Made by a program: the position numbers and the translations under genes. Source: Perognathus longimembris pacificus (taxonomy: Eukaryota > Chordata > Mammalia > Rodentia > Heteromyidae). Taken from it: 64,000 bases of DNA. The number at the start of each line of letters is the position of its first letter. Within the stretch, counting starts at the first letter, position 1. The DNA lies in assembly GCF_023159225.1 (NCBI RefSeq), contig NC_063161.1, forward strand, positions 1,514,495 to 1,578,494. Direction: 5' to 3'. A model generated the notes under the pieces. It did not search any database. It saw only the letters and a program-made list of their open reading frames with translations, and was not told the DNA's origin. Positions 1 through 11,900 of the stretch are shown one piece after another.

Positions 1-734
1 TGTAAAAAGTAATCTTTTTCTATTTTTTGGTACTGATACTTCCTGAAAGTATTTGTTCCTTGATTGCAATTATAAATCTTGTGTCAAAGGAGTTAATCAT
101 CAAGTGTGCTGCTTGTTAAGAGAAAACATCTTAATCGAGGAAAAAAGAATGAGACCCAGCTGTGTTCCTAACCAGCTGTGATGCTTTGCTTCAACCAACT
201 CTCATAAAAAAGGAAAACCAGTAAGGAGTAATGTAAACCAAGAAGAAAGTTAGTAAAGAAACTTTGGGAAGGGAAATTGAGGAAACAAGAAATAGTTCTC
301 TCTGGATAAGAAAGGATTTGAAAAGTAACCATTGTCTTAAAGGTGTATTCCATGAAAAAAAAAAAGTAGAAATTAAGACAAACCCCAGAAAGTTTGAGTA
401 TGTCTTAAAAGATAGAGCTTGAGTAAAGTTGGTATGTAATTAAGTTGGCTATGATTTACAGTGAAAACTACCATCTCATTCTTTATGTTCCATCTATGAA
501 AGTAACTTTTTGTGTAAAACTAAGTTCACTTAACTGTTTGTTTATGTGAGGGTCCTTCAAAGGAATACCTTTTAACTCAAATGCCATTATTCCCTGTTTA
601 ATAGGTAAGCTGCCTTGGATACAAAGCTAAAAGACACCAACTCCTGCATTCTTCCTTATAATCACAAAGACTAGTGACACCTACAAAGTCTTAACCTCAA
701 TTAAGTATCCTAAAGAGTTATATGCAATTCAGAA
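1..734. other. AT-rich unassigned sequence
   Basis: AT-rich DNA with no convincing open frame and no repeat family I can name. It directly precedes an antisense L1 remnant and may be old transposon sequence, but I see no diagnostic motif. Confidence 0.5.
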
Positions 735-1640
735 GTACATCTGAATGAAGGTTTTCAAAATATTCCTTCAATCATCTTGATTTTGTATTTGTTGTAATAT
801 CTCCATTTTTATCTCTAATTTTATATATTTGGGTGATTTTTCTTCTTTTAGTCAGATTAGCTGATCTATCAACTTATCAACTTTGTTTTATCTTTTCAAA
901 GAACAAAATTTGCTTAATTAATTCTTTGTATAGATTTTATGTCTGTTCCATCGATTTCCCCCCTAGTCCTTATTATTATTTCAGTGTATCAGCTGGTTTG
1001 GGGTTTAGCTAGTTCTTATGTTTCTAGAAGCATGGGGTGCATTACCTAGCTCTTTATTTGAGATCTTTTTTACTGATGTAGGCATTCATAGCCATAAACT
1101 TTATAAACTGCCTTTGCTCTATTGAAAAGATTCTGGTAGGCTGTGTTTTCATTTTCATTGGATCTTAGAGACTTTTTGGACCCCTCTTTTCCTTATGCAA
1201 TGACCTGCTCATCATTCAGCCATGTGTCGTTCAGTCTCCATGAGCCTGGAGAAGAGAGCCTAGAGAATTTGTGAAGTCTCCTTAGTTGTTAAACTCGGGT
1301 TTTCCCCCCATTATGGTCTGACAGTATATAGGAGTTGTTCTACTTTCCTTCTACTTGCTGAGACTTGCCTTATGTCCTAGAATACGATCTGTTTTGGAGA
1401 AAATCCCATAGGTTCATGGGGAGAAAGTGAATTTGGCAGACACTGGATGAAATATTCTGTAGGCGTCTGTCAGGTCCGGTTGGTCTATTGTGTCGATGAC
1501 TTTTGAAGTTTCCTTGTAGATATTTTGTTTGGATGGCCTATGTACTGGTGAGAGTGAGGTATCAAAGTCTCCAGATATAATGTGTTGGGGTCTACGTGTG
1601 TCTTTAAGTTTAATAACACTTTTAGCAAAGTTAAGCACAC
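735..1640 (-). mobile_element. L1 (LINE-1) ORF2 remnant, antisense
   Basis: The plus strand reads as the complement of L1 ORF2 from the start of the reverse-transcriptase domain back into the endonuclease domain. A minus-strand frame at 1414-1638 translates to an endonuclease segment containing GDFD (the family usually has GDFN) followed by a ...YRIFHP... stretch typical of L1 endonuclease. Stops and frameshifts interrupt it, and both the L1 3' end and 5' end are missing. This is a dead fragment of some age. Confidence 0.8.
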
Positions 1641-1689
1641 TGGCATTTAGTATTCAAATGTGGAGAATTCTCAACAAACCGAGACTGCA

Positions 1690-2204
1690 TTAGGTGTGTG
1701 AGCTAAGAAATGGTGTAATAACTCAGTTAAGTTCATGGTCCTAAGGGCTTGTTTACATAAAACTAGCGGGAAATGAAGTGTAAGGAGACTGGAGCTAAGC
1801 ATCACGCCTTGTCCTCACGGCCATCCTGGTGCCTTGCTGGGTGGTGGGGGCTTTCCACCCAGCTCCAAAAGGCCAAGAGGTGAGATAGGCCATGCTTTGA
1901 ATTGCACATGTGTCATATTGTTTAGTTCCAGGAAGCCTCTGCTCAAGAGAACGCTTGCCCCTGTTCATTCCCCTAGATGGGTTTGCTTTGCTTATGTCCA
2001 ACCCCTTTGTTAGGTTTGGTCCCCCACCCCATCATGTGGTTTTAGCCTTCATAGTGTTTGTGCTAGCTACACTCAGGGCTGCAGGTCTTTGGGGCAGGGG
2101 TCCACCCAAAGTCTCCAGTTTCTATTAAAGACCCCTGATTTGATCTCTCAAAATGTGGCTCTTCTATATCTCATGAATGAATTCCCATGTAACAGAGGGA
2201 TGCA
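1690..2204 (+). mobile_element. Possible solo LTR of an endogenous retrovirus-like element
   Basis: This moderately AT-rich stretch has an LTR-like layout. An ATTAAA-type polyadenylation signal near 2126 is followed by a short tract ending close to ACA around 2192. No primer-binding site, gag or pol remains next to it, and I could not find matching short target-site duplications. The alternative is ordinary unique sequence. No protein is encoded. Confidence 0.3.
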
Positions 2205-2820
2205 GAAGTGTACAGCCACCTTGAAGATAGATGGATGGTTTTATTTAAAATTAAGACACAATCCTACTAAGCAATCTAGCAATTACAGTGGGTATTAATA
2301 CAAAGCAGTTGAAAACATCTGCACAAAAAGATGTATGCACTACCTAGATATACACACTAGCTGCCTTGCCTGTGAGCACACAGAAGGACTTGAAATGCCT
2401 GGTGCTCTGAAAAGACCACAGAGCGTGTGATTCCATCTATCTGACTCTCCAGAACGGACACAGTAGAGAGATACTAAAAATACCAGTGTTGGTTGGGGGC
2501 TCCAGGGCAGAGAGTTGAATAAGCAGAGCACCGAGGGCATCCAGGACGGTGGCCCTGCTCTGTATCTAGTGGTACGACAGTTCCTTATTATTGTACGTTT
2601 GTCAAACCCCACAGCACACACGGGCAGCTCCAAGAGTGACCTGTGATGTCAATTATAGACTTTGGAGACAACAATATGGGCCAGTCCATTCAAACCAATG
2701 AGTTATTATGGTAAGGAGATGGGTGAATGGAGGGCTCTGCATGCGTCGGCCAAGTGTGGGAAATCTCTGTACCCACCTGACAATTCTGGTGTGTATCTAA
2801 ACTACTTGAAAAATTAGAAG
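2205..2820 (+). mobile_element. Ancient L1 3' end (L1M-type), sense
   Basis: The order of sequence blocks matches the ORF2 3' end and 3' UTR of old mammalian L1 subfamilies: a 'tgattccat' block, a block around 2480-2520 with gggggctccagggcag, then 'gggaaatctctgtaccc' at about 2758-2774, ending with 'aactacttgaaaaatta'. It is heavily diverged and lacks a clean poly-A tail, so it predates rodent-specific insertions. Confidence 0.65.
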
Positions 2821-4496
2821 ATTAAGCAAAATGAAACAGGGCTCCTGGGCCACAGGCAGCGTGTCCAATCACTGTGCCCTTAGTTCAGTCCCTAGTGCTG
2901 GGAATCACTGGAGAAGGCTTGCGGAAGCCGGCCTGGCATGCAGGCGCTCCCTGCCATCTCCCGGGGGAGCTGGGAGCAGGTGCAGGAAGCCATTGATGTA
3001 TCTATTTATTTTCTCCAATGAGCTCTGTATTAAGGCAGATTCGATCTGACCAGAGTGTGAGCTGGAACCCAGCTGTGCCACAGCTGGGAGCTGGGGGGAG
3101 TTTGCTGTCGTCGTGCGATGCTCACTCAGAGGGAGCACACTGGTCTCGCTGGGTCCCTGGCGCATGCTGTCCTCATCTTGAAATCTGGACTGGAGTTGTC
3201 CCCCATCTTGAATCTGGACTTGCCAGGAATGGGGTGGGAGACTCATGCCCCCGGCCCTGTTCTGGGCTCCCCTAGGCTCTTTCTGGGCAGTCCTGACTGG
3301 ACTGGTGACTAGATGCTCTGAGCCATGTTGTCTCCTTTGTCAATCGCTTTTCCCAGGGGCTGTTGACTGGATTAACCTTGAGAGTGGACAATGGCCAGGC
3401 TGCTGAGTGACAGCCTGAAAAGAACAAATATTGACTCGCCTGCAGAGGAGGGGGCAGGGTCCCAGCAAGCAGCCTGCCCGCCTTGTCTGCACATGAGTCA
3501 GTAGAAACTCCACCAGTCAATAGGTCCTAATGCTCCTCTCAACAGAAATCAATGCATGCCTCCCATTGTTTTCAGCCTCCGGGTGCTTAGGGCAATCGCC
3601 AGTCCTCAGTCACTGGAGTCTCCCAGCTGAGAAGAACAGAGAGCCCTCCAGGAAGCCCACACACCTGCATCAGGGCCCCTGCCCACCCCGGCCCCCCGCC
3701 CCCCGTGTCTGCTGAGCTTCAGCATGGGGCAGAGGGAATGAAGCCACCTGTGTCCCTGCCCGTCCTGTCTCCCTCACTCACCTCTCGCGAGAGAGAGGGC
3801 GGGTCATGCCCGAGAAGCATCTGCAGACCCAGTGACTGCCCGGTGCCCCTCCGTCGCACCATCTTCCTGGGTGTTTTGTGAGCTTCTCTCTGGAGTGTAA
3901 AATCTGCCAAGCAGAGGCGAACTGCACTCAGACCTGGGCGCTGAGAATCCATGCTTCCAGATGCGTGAGTCTCAGGTTCTTGGCCATGTGCGGTGACAAC
4001 CTAACACCAGTGGCAATGGTTCCGTGTGCAATCATGACCCGGGGGCCTGGGCCACCTGTGCCTGCAGTAGGCAGACTCCGGAAGGCTGGCAGGGGCTGTG
4101 CGGGGCACTGACAGGCTCTGCCTGCCCTTAGCATCTGCCCACCCTCCGCAGGAGCTCCAAGTAGGGTCTCCCCAGGACTCCCCGGGCTGGGGCTGACGCC
4201 GGGAGGCCGGGAGGAGACCTCTAGGCTGGTCAGCCTGGCCGAGGGCAGCCGCGGTCTCCAGCAGGGCCCTGGCCGCCTGGCCTTGGAGAATGGGGGCGTC
4301 AGGACCCTGGGCACTGAGAGGGAAGACTGGGTACGGGAGGCTGCCCACACCCATGTCCACATGGGGCGAGCTGGAAGCAGAGGACCTGAACGCCAGTGGC
4401 CAGCTGTTCGAGACAGTCTGACCATCCCAGAGTTCATGTCCAGCGCCTCCTCCGGAACAAGAGGCAGAGAAGTCACCATGGAAACCTCTCTGCTGT
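2821..4496. other. GC-rich unique sequence, no gene seen
   Basis: GC content rises sharply here. Frames of up to 200 codons occur on both strands at overlapping positions (for example 3928-4530 minus) but show no domain, no recognisable homology and no splice or promoter context. A short AT-richer patch at 2990-3055 could be a small conserved block. Confidence 0.5.
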
Positions 4497-4670
4497 CTGG
4501 CTGGATTAAAACAGGGCACATTTTATGCAATCATGGATTCCAGTTAGCAGAACGACATTGAGTGGTGGGACACTGCAGCACTAACTCCTGCATCCCAGCC
4601 ACAATTGGTGAATTCCTGAAGATCTGAAATTCAGTATTTACCGGCTGCTGGGTTTCAGTGGCAGGGTGAC
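4497..4670. promoter_or_regulatory. Candidate conserved noncoding element
   Basis: An AT-richer, non-repetitive island inside GC-rich DNA, containing GGATTA (about 4503), ATTTTATGCAAT and CACAATTGG cores. Such islands often mark enhancers, but conservation cannot be measured here. Confidence 0.3.
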
Positions 4671-7482
4671 CCGACAGAGCCGTCCCCAGGACGGCCTGTC
4701 CACGTGGTCCACGTCAGGGATGGTGCTCGTTAAGGCCGGGAGTTTGGGGCTCCCAGCTGGAGGGACCCAGCCAGGCTGCGTGACCTCTGTGGATGACCCC
4801 AGTTACCACATCTGGGTCCTGTCCATGCACAAGCCTGTTTGAAACCAGCCTTTGGGACAGAGCAACGCTGAGACACCCTTGTCGCTACCCAGAGGCTACA
4901 GGCTTCACCCCCTCCTTCCAGCCAGCTGTTCCCGGGTCTCATTCCCTGAGTCCTCACCTCAGAGAACACCACCCCGGTGGACACCCCCGCCCACAGGAAG
5001 CTGCTGCCCGCAGCGGGGGGTGGGGTGGGGTGGGGGGAACAAGGCTGGCAGGGCACAGTCAGACAGGCCGGGTCCGGGACGGTGTGCGTCAGGCCCTGGG
5101 TAGCTTCCCATGGGGGCTCTGCATGTGGAGCGTGCCCAGACATGAAGCCTGGTGAGAACCCGGGGCCCGTGGAGAGGGAGGGCCTTCGGGAGCTGGGCCA
5201 GGCCGGTTCAGATGTTAAGGAACGGGCCACGCGAGCAGCTGGACAGGTGAGTAAACGGCCTTGGGTCACGTGGCACCAGTGGCCTGGGCATCGTCCAGTC
5301 TTCCTGCGACACCCTGCCCTGCTCAGGAGTGGGCAGCCCAGGGCATTGGACTCGGGGACAGCTTGGAGGACAGAGCCCTCACCGCCTACTCCCGGGGTGC
5401 ACCTCCCAGGGCCGGAGCCTTCACTGGAGACTGGGGGAGCAGCTTCTGGTGGCCCCCCTGCCTCTGCTCCACTGCGGGCGGGCCTGGAGCAGCCTGAACC
5501 GGCCTCAAGGCCACCCGCCCTCCTCTCTCTCCCGTGAGCCTCCAGCTTCAAGGCCACCAGCCCACTTTTCTCTCCCACGAGCCTCTGGCTTCAAGGGCCA
5601 CCCGCCTCTTTCTCCCAAGACCCTCAAGACTCTGAAGCCACCGGTCACTGACCCCCCCCCCCACACCTCCACACCCAGGAGTGTGCAAAGCCAGGGGTCC
5701 TAGCCAGCCCACCGCTGCCGCGCACTCTTTCCCTCGCATGGGGAGGCGGGGAGGGGTCTTTCACCGTGGTGATTATGAAGGCAACACTGCCTGGGGGTGC
5801 TGGCACCCCGAGGCTGCCCCCACCCGAGGGCCACAGCTACCAGGAGGTCCCCAGCTGCCTTGTCCAAACGACCCTACCTGGGGAGGGAGAAGTAGCTCAG
5901 CTCCAACAGAGGAAGGTTCTAGTAAGGGATTTGGGGGAGCTGCGGCATGAGGGTCATGTGCCCCTCTCTCTGCTCCTCCAGAAGCAGCAGCAGCAACGAA
6001 GGCCGAGGAGCTGAGCCATCGCCAGGCCCAGCCCTGCGCGGCCCGCCATGACCACGCGCTGTTCCCAAACACCAGACACCACCGGGGGCAGAGCCGAGGA
6101 GGCACGCGAGCCTCCGAGCCCGAGATTCCCACAGAGGCCGCCTTTCCCCGGCCGACGGCAGGCGGCGCGGCCCCGGGACTCGCTGTGCTGGCAACAGACG
6201 AAGAAGAAGAGGCCAGCGTGGAAGAGAGGCCACGGCCACGGCCCCCACGCGCCCAGCCTTCCCTGTCTGTCGGGACGATGGTGGACGGGAGAGGGCTTAC
6301 GCCGACCGCAGAGCGCAGAAGCGAAGTACCACGGAGAGGCGTGGCGCCACACTCCCGGGACAGTGCCGGGGTGCCAGGGACAGTCCTGGGGTTGCAGTAA
6401 GAGGCTGTCAGAGGAGTCCCGGGGCCCAAGAGCTGACGGAGCCGACGGCGCTTCCCCGGGGCGGTCTTGCTCCAGTGCAGGTTGCCGATGGCCGGCCTCA
6501 CCCTCGGGCCGTTGGAAGACTCGAGAAATGGCTGGCATCCTCCGTCTGCCTTCCCTGGCCGCGGCAGGCTTCGGGGCTGGGGACACCCGCTGCCTGGACG
6601 TGCCGGCAGGACACAGCGTGTGGAAGGGGGCGGAGGGCATCGCGGGGGGGGGGGTCTGGGAGGGAGGAGGCGTGGAACAGCCACCCGGACCCTCACACAC
6701 AAGCATCAGCAAACGTGCAGTGCACACGCACGCACACACACAGAGCCATGCGCACATACGTGCACTGTTTGTGCACTTGAGTGTGGCACGGGCCGACGCG
6801 TGGCTATGTGCACACACACGTACCCGTGCATACGTGCACATGGCACGCGCAGGGCTGGTGGACACGAGGGCAGAGGGCGCCGCCAGATCCAGGCTGAGAG
6901 GCCCCTGGGAGTGGGGCCCGAGGGGGGTCCCGAGGCCCCGGGGACCCTGCAGCTCCTCGGGGTCTGCGTTCGGCCTCCGCACTGTGAGCACAGAAAGACC
7001 CGCGGGTCAGGGCGGAGGCCGGGCGGCGTCCGGCCCCGAGGCAGACCCCAACGGCGCCACGGGGCTGCTTGGCGGTCACTGTCATTCCCGGGCGGCACCG
7101 AAGGCAGGGCCAGCAGGCTCCTCCCGGGGCTGCGGGAAAGGTTCCTGAGGCTGCGACCGACGGCCACGCACAGGGCCCCATCCAGGGGCGCGCCAGCTCT
7201 CCCCCCCCGGCTCTGCCCCCAGGCCCCCTCCCCCTCCCTCCCTCCTCACCACCCCACCCCTCCTTCTGGCTCAGAGATGGGAGCCTCCAATTTCAAAAAC
7301 AAATCTTCACGACGAGGGCTGCCGCCGCGGTCCCCACGGAGGCGACGGGTGTGTGTCCGCTCAAGTCTGAGAATGGACGCCCACCCCAGGGCGTGCTGAG
7401 CGGGACAGGCTCGGTCCGGGCACCAGCGCCGACGGCCTGCAGGGGCCTCGAGGCAGTGAGTCTCACCTCCCGGGGACACGGC
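4671..7482. other. GC/CpG-rich unique sequence with a short CA-rich tract
   Basis: Stop-poor GC-rich DNA gives overlapping frames of 282-366 codons on both strands, none with recognisable protein features. About 6695-6845 is an imperfect CA/GCAC-rich tract. About 5520-5610 holds two diverged copies of a 'cttcaaggccacc' segment. No gene is supported. Confidence 0.5.
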
Positions 7483-7656
7483 CTCTGGGCTCGCCGGCCC
7501 CCTGCTGCCCTCCCCCGGCCGGCCCCCTCCCCCCACGGAGACGGCGCGGCCCCTGGTCCTCGGGTGTCCCTCTGGGCTCGCCGTCCCCCTGCTGCCCTCC
7601 CCCGGCCGGCCCCCTCCCCCCACGGAGACGGCGCGGCCCCTGGTCCTCGGGTGTGC
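7483..7656. repeat. Two-copy tandem duplication, 87-bp unit
   Basis: The segment starting CTCTGGGCTCGCC at 7483 recurs at 7570 with almost no change, a period of 87 bp. Because 87 is a multiple of three, the duplication appears as a repeated peptide in overlapping frames and lengthens spurious ORFs. The near identity suggests a recent event. Confidence 0.85.
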
Positions 7657-7914
7657 CGTGCGCACAGTGCCTCGGCCGCGGCTTGGGGATTACGCGACGG
7701 CGAGCCAGCAGGGGGAGGCCCGCCGTCCAAGACCCACACTCGTGATTCCTAATCCACTTCCAGAGTGATTTCCCTCCATCGAAGGCAAGACTTCCAGCCC
7801 GACGCCGGGGGGATGCGAAGGAGAAGAAAGCGCGGCCTCTGCGTTAGAAAGAAATCTAATCGTGAAGCCTGAATGAGGCCCGTGCTGAGAGCCCACTCGA
7901 GGAGACAAAATGAG
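7657..7914. other. Unique sequence between repeat units
   Basis: GC-rich start passing into AT-richer DNA before the L1 fragment at 7915. No feature recognised. Confidence 0.4.
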
Positions 7915-8235
7915 ATAATGTACAACAGCCCGTTAGAAGACACAAAGGGAGGCAAGATCCCATTTACACCGCCACAAAAGAGATAAAACATCCATGAATA
8001 AATTTGACAAGAAATGGGCAAGACCTGCATGAAGACAACTTTAAGACATTCATGGGGGAAACCGGTGGTAAATTTGAGCGAACAGAAATTCGCCTGGTTA
8101 GGAAGAGCATCACAAAGAGGCATATTCTAAGTTGATTTGTAAATTTAACCCAATCACAAGGAAATATTAATGGGCTGCTCTCGCTCGCTCTCTCTCTGAG
8201 AGGAGTGCAGGCGATTCACATGGAAAAATACTCGT
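7915..8235 (+). mobile_element. L1 ORF2 fragment, sense
   Basis: The text 'aagatcccatttacaccgcc', followed by 'gataaaacatccatgaataaa' and 'aagacctgcatgaagacaac', is the diagnostic L1 ORF2 stretch downstream of the reverse-transcriptase core. The frame is broken and both ends are missing. Confidence 0.75.
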
Positions 8236-8251
8236 GAGACTCGCTAGGAAA

Positions 8252-8292
8252 GACTGGGAGGGAGGGAGGGAGGGAGGGAGGGAGGGAAGGGG
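8252..8292. repeat. (GGGA)n microsatellite
   Basis: Nearly pure GGGA tetranucleotide run, about ten units. Confidence 0.9.
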
Positions 8293-8895
8293 GTGGCCAG
8301 GGCTAGCAGCCCAGTGTCAGCGTCCTCACTAAGCTACTGTCCTTGGTCCAGACCGGGCCACACGGACAGGACGCAGGAGCCAGGGGACAGTCCCGCACAG
8401 CCAAGCCAGGGCTGGGCCCAGGATTCGAAAGACAGGAGTGGGAAAGGCCCTGAGGCTGGTTCTGCACGCAGGACCGTGTGTGCACACACAGGAGTGCGTT
8501 GTGGACCGTGCATGGGCGGGTGCACACTTGAGTGTGTGAGGTACATAGGTGTGAGTGTGCACGTGTGTGACCTGGGCATGGCACATGGAATCTGTGTGTC
8601 TGTGAGAATGTTTTTGTGCTTGAGTTGTGCCTCTGTGGGCTTGTGTGTGTGTGTGTGTTAGCTTTGCACATGTATGTACACACCTGTCCAGGAGTTTGCC
8701 TACACGCACGTAGGTGTTGCCTGTGCTTTCCTATGCACACAGGCATCTGTGTCCCTGATGGCCCCGGCTTGGGCTGGGACCCCTCCAGTGGGGTCACTGA
8801 AGAAATCCCCCCACCCTGTCCTCCATCATCTAAACGGGGCAGAAGCCCTCCCTCCCCGTGCAGAGGATGGCAGATCCCTGGTTCTAGAGGAGCTG
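8293..8895. other. Unique sequence with GT/TG-rich patches
   Basis: Contains irregular TGTG/CACA-rich text at 8470-8740, including a short (GT)n near 8641-8660. No gene or other element recognised. Confidence 0.45.
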
Positions 8896-9214
8896 GGTGA
8901 GGGTGTGGAGGGGAGGGTCTGGGGGGAGGGTGTGGGGGGGAGGGTGTGGAGGGGAGGGTGTGGGGGGGAGGGTCTGGGGGGGAGGGTGTGGAGGGGAGGG
9001 TGTGGAGGGGAGGGTCTGGAGGGGAGGTTCTGGAGGGGAGGGTCTGGAGGGGAGGGTGTGGAGGGGAGGGTGTGGGGGGAGGGTGTGGGGGGGAGGGTGT
9101 GGAGGGGAGGTTCTGGAGGGGAGGGTGTGGAGGGGAGGGTGTGGAGGGGAGGGTCTGGAGGGGAGGGTCTGGAGGGGAGGCTCTGGAGGGGAGGGTGTGG
9201 AGGGGAGTGTCTGG
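8896..9214. repeat. G-rich minisatellite, about 14-15-bp unit
   Basis: About 320 bp of GGGGAGGGTGTGGA-type units with small length changes in the G runs (14, 15 or 16 bp) and T/C/A variants. Many G3-G7 runs on the plus strand give strong G-quadruplex potential. It produces long stop-free frames in several phases on both strands, none a gene. Confidence 0.9.
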
Positions 9215-9449
9215 AGGTGGCCCCCCGGGTCCCTGGCCCCAGTGGCTGAGCTTGACGGGCAGCCCGCCCCCTCCCCCGCTGCACTGCACAGTGTCCAGGA
9301 GTGGTACCTGACATGGTGGACGGGGTCTGGGGACATTCGAGAGGCCGGTATGACCTGCTCCAGGGTGCCCTGCGGGGAGGGCGGGAGCACCCTGCAAAGG
9401 CTCTGCCGGGAGGGGACACGCACCCTGCAAAGGCTGTAAGCACTGGGCC

Positions 9450-9498
<49 letters not shown>

Positions 9499-9505
9499 CG
9501 TGTGT
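9450..9505. repeat. (GT)n microsatellite
   Basis: About 20 uninterrupted GT dinucleotides, followed by GCGTGCGTGTGTGAG. Confidence 0.95.
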
Positions 9506-9885
9506 GAGACGCACACCGCGGTGCCCTGTAGGGAAGGCGGGCACCCACCATGCACAGATGCAAATGGGGACACTCAGCAGCCGGGCCACGGCAGGTGGGG
9601 GGGGAGACCGAGACGGGCCGCGTGTGTCCAGGGCTCAGCCACGCGGGCCTCGGGTTTGGGGGCGTTGGCCCCTCCCTCTCCGCACGATGCCGCCCCGCGC
9701 CCGGCGGTGCCCGCGTCCAGGGGTCAGCCTGGGCACGCAGGACCCCGCTTGCAGCCCAAGGCGGGGTGCTGGGTACCCGCCAGTTCACCCAGTCCACGCC
9801 CCACCTGGGCCAATTCCTTAGGAAACCTGACGCCCGCGGGGGCCTCCGAGCCCCGTGGCTGGGCCTTGCGCGGCGATCGCCAATG
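9506..9885. other. CpG-rich unique sequence
   Basis: No recognisable feature. Long frames here are extensions of GC-driven or repeat-driven ORFs. Confidence 0.4.
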
Positions 9886-10115
9886 ACAGGCGGGCTCCGC
9901 GGGGCAGGGATTTCATCTGATATCGGTTTCAGGAAAGTCAATTGTGGGGCTATTTCTGCCGATTAAATTAACTTTATTTGGAGGTCACCTCCTGCAGCTC
10001 GATGGAGAGAGACACACACGCGATAGCAAATGCTATCCATGAGATCGTAATTCCACTCCGCAAACAGGGGTATCGGCCCCCTCCGGGGCCAGACAAGTTG
10101 ACGGAGGTTTGTATT
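9886..10115. promoter_or_regulatory. Candidate enhancer-like conserved noncoding element
   Basis: AT-richer non-repetitive island flanked by CpG-rich DNA. It contains GATATC, TCAATTGTGG, GATTAAATTAAC (9960-9971), an inverted repeat GGAGGTCACCTCC at 9980-9992, and AGCAAATGCTAT. Binding-site density and composition resemble developmental enhancers. Conservation is untested. Confidence 0.4.
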
Positions 10116-11660
10116 CACCCATCTCTCCTGGCCCGTTGGGCCAGCACTGAGCAGCGTCCCTGGCCCGCCTCGCAGGTCCCCAGGCCCCAGGAGTGCCTGA
10201 GAGCTTGGGGACCCGCTCACTGCCACCGGCCCCTTTGTGGGCCACCCACCCCTCGTGTCTCCACCCAGGCACCAGAGAGCAGACGCACAAATCCGCGTTC
10301 CAGGCGCGTGTCCGAGGAGCCTCGGAAGGCCACGCCTCCGACGGTCCAGGCTGGGGTCACAGGTGCGACGGGAGCCCGGCCCCTGCCTCCACTCCGGGCT
10401 CGTGGAACCGCGTGTACGTGCTGCATTGCACGGAAGCCACTGCGGAGCAGCTGGGACAGCACAGCACGCTTCCTCCCGTGGCTGTGTCGGAAGCTCCGGG
10501 CCACCGCCGGGCCGCCGCTGTCACGTCTCCCCCTCCCGGGGGCTCCGTCACCAGCACAGCTCACAGGGAAGGGTGCGGAGGGGCTGGCAGGGCCCCGAGG
10601 CCTGCAGGAAGGGCAGCCAGGAGGGCTCTGCGAATGAACAAGGGGAGGAAGAGGGAGGGCAGATAACACACCCGTCTGTCTGTCTGTCTGTCCTGTCTGT
10701 CTGTCGGGTGGGCGAGCATCGATTCTCCCCCCTCGCCCACCGCTGCAGCGCCTGGCCGCCCCCTGCCGATGCGCTCGCGCCCCGGACGCTGTACCCCGCT
10801 CGTGCGGCGAGGACCTGGCGGCACCGCTCCTACCTGGGTGGGGTTTAGCACCCGACGCAGCGTCTGGCACGAAGCAAGAGCTTAATCTCAGGGAGCGGGT
10901 AACGGGGAGGCGAGCTTGGGAGGGTTAGAAGCAGGTGAGCACTTGGGCTCGACCCCCAGGGCCCATCACCGCCCTGCGCGGGTGCCGCCGTCCGCCCCAG
11001 AGCGCAGCGAGGCGTCCCGTCCCCTCCGGCGGCCTTGCTGCCACACACACCGCGCACCGCTGTGGCGAGGGCTCCGTCCCGCCGCGGACGCCTGGGCCGC
11101 GGGCCCCGGGGCTGGGAGGGCTTTTGCTGGCTGAGCTACGCCACCGCGCACCCTCACCCAGAGCTGGGAGAGCCGAGCAGCGCACCCAGAAGGCCATGCT
11201 GTCCCCCAGGTGTCTGGAGCCTTGGGGTGATAAGGGGAAAGATGGGCCCCAGGCGGCTGTCCTAGAGTGTCCTCCACGCCAGCCTTCCCCGGCCATCTTA
11301 GAAAGCAAGCCCCGGGACCCGGCGGCTCAGGGGCGCACACGCGGAGATCACGCAGGACGGGGATGGCGTGTGCGGGCGGGGCTCCAGCGGGGGCTGCCTC
11401 GTCCTGGACACGCCGTGGGAGGACTTTGCCCCCTGCACCCCAGCTTCCTGAACTCGGCCCCTCTCCCCCTCGCTCTGCGCCCCGCAGGTCCCCCAGGCCC
11501 CGGAAGCTTGGAGGCAGACGGAGGCCGCGTGGCAGAGAAGGCCACGCGGGCGGCATCCACGAGAGGGGGTGAGAGCCCCAGAGACCACGGGCCGGGCAGG
11601 GTGGCCCTGGTCACGCAGCCTCCCAGAGGGAGGGAGGGAGGGAGGGAGGGCAGACCCCAG
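10116..11660. other. CpG-rich unique sequence
   Basis: High CpG density without a credible gene. Frames of 200-260 codons occur on both strands, which is expected for GC-rich DNA. Contains a CTGT microsatellite (listed separately) and a short GGGA run at 11627-11650. Confidence 0.45.
10674..10711. repeat. (CTGT)n microsatellite
   Basis: Two runs of CTGT tetranucleotides separated by one C-rich break. Confidence 0.9.
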
Positions 11661-11664
11661 CCCG

Positions 11665-11900
11665 CCCTAGCCAACCGCGTTAAGCTGAGATCCGGTCCTC
11701 CCAGGACGAACAAAGGTGGATATTAAGCAACACAAATCCGCCCTCCAATTCCTCCGTGTTCTGAAAGGCACTCGGAGGGCAGATTCCCATTCCCCGCTAA
11801 ATAATTTACTCCGACACCGGAAAGCAACAGTCGGGGTTCTTCAACCAGCCAAAAAGATCAGGCACAATCGCGGCGCGGGAAGCAGGGCCCGGAGCCTCTT
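11665..11900. promoter_or_regulatory. Candidate conserved noncoding element
   Basis: AT-richer island with GAACAAAGG (SOX/TCF-like core, about 11707-11715), GATATTAAGCAACA and GCTAAATAATTTAC. It is flanked by strongly CpG-rich DNA. Function inferred only from composition and motif content. Confidence 0.35.

Noticed and set aside
6048..7399. 310-366-codon frames in GC-rich DNA
   Set aside because: Overlapping in different phases and strands. Expected when stop codons are rare, and the peptides contain low-complexity CA-repeat translation.
8303..9941. 371-428-codon minus frames
   Set aside because: Products of the G-rich minisatellite and the GT repeat.
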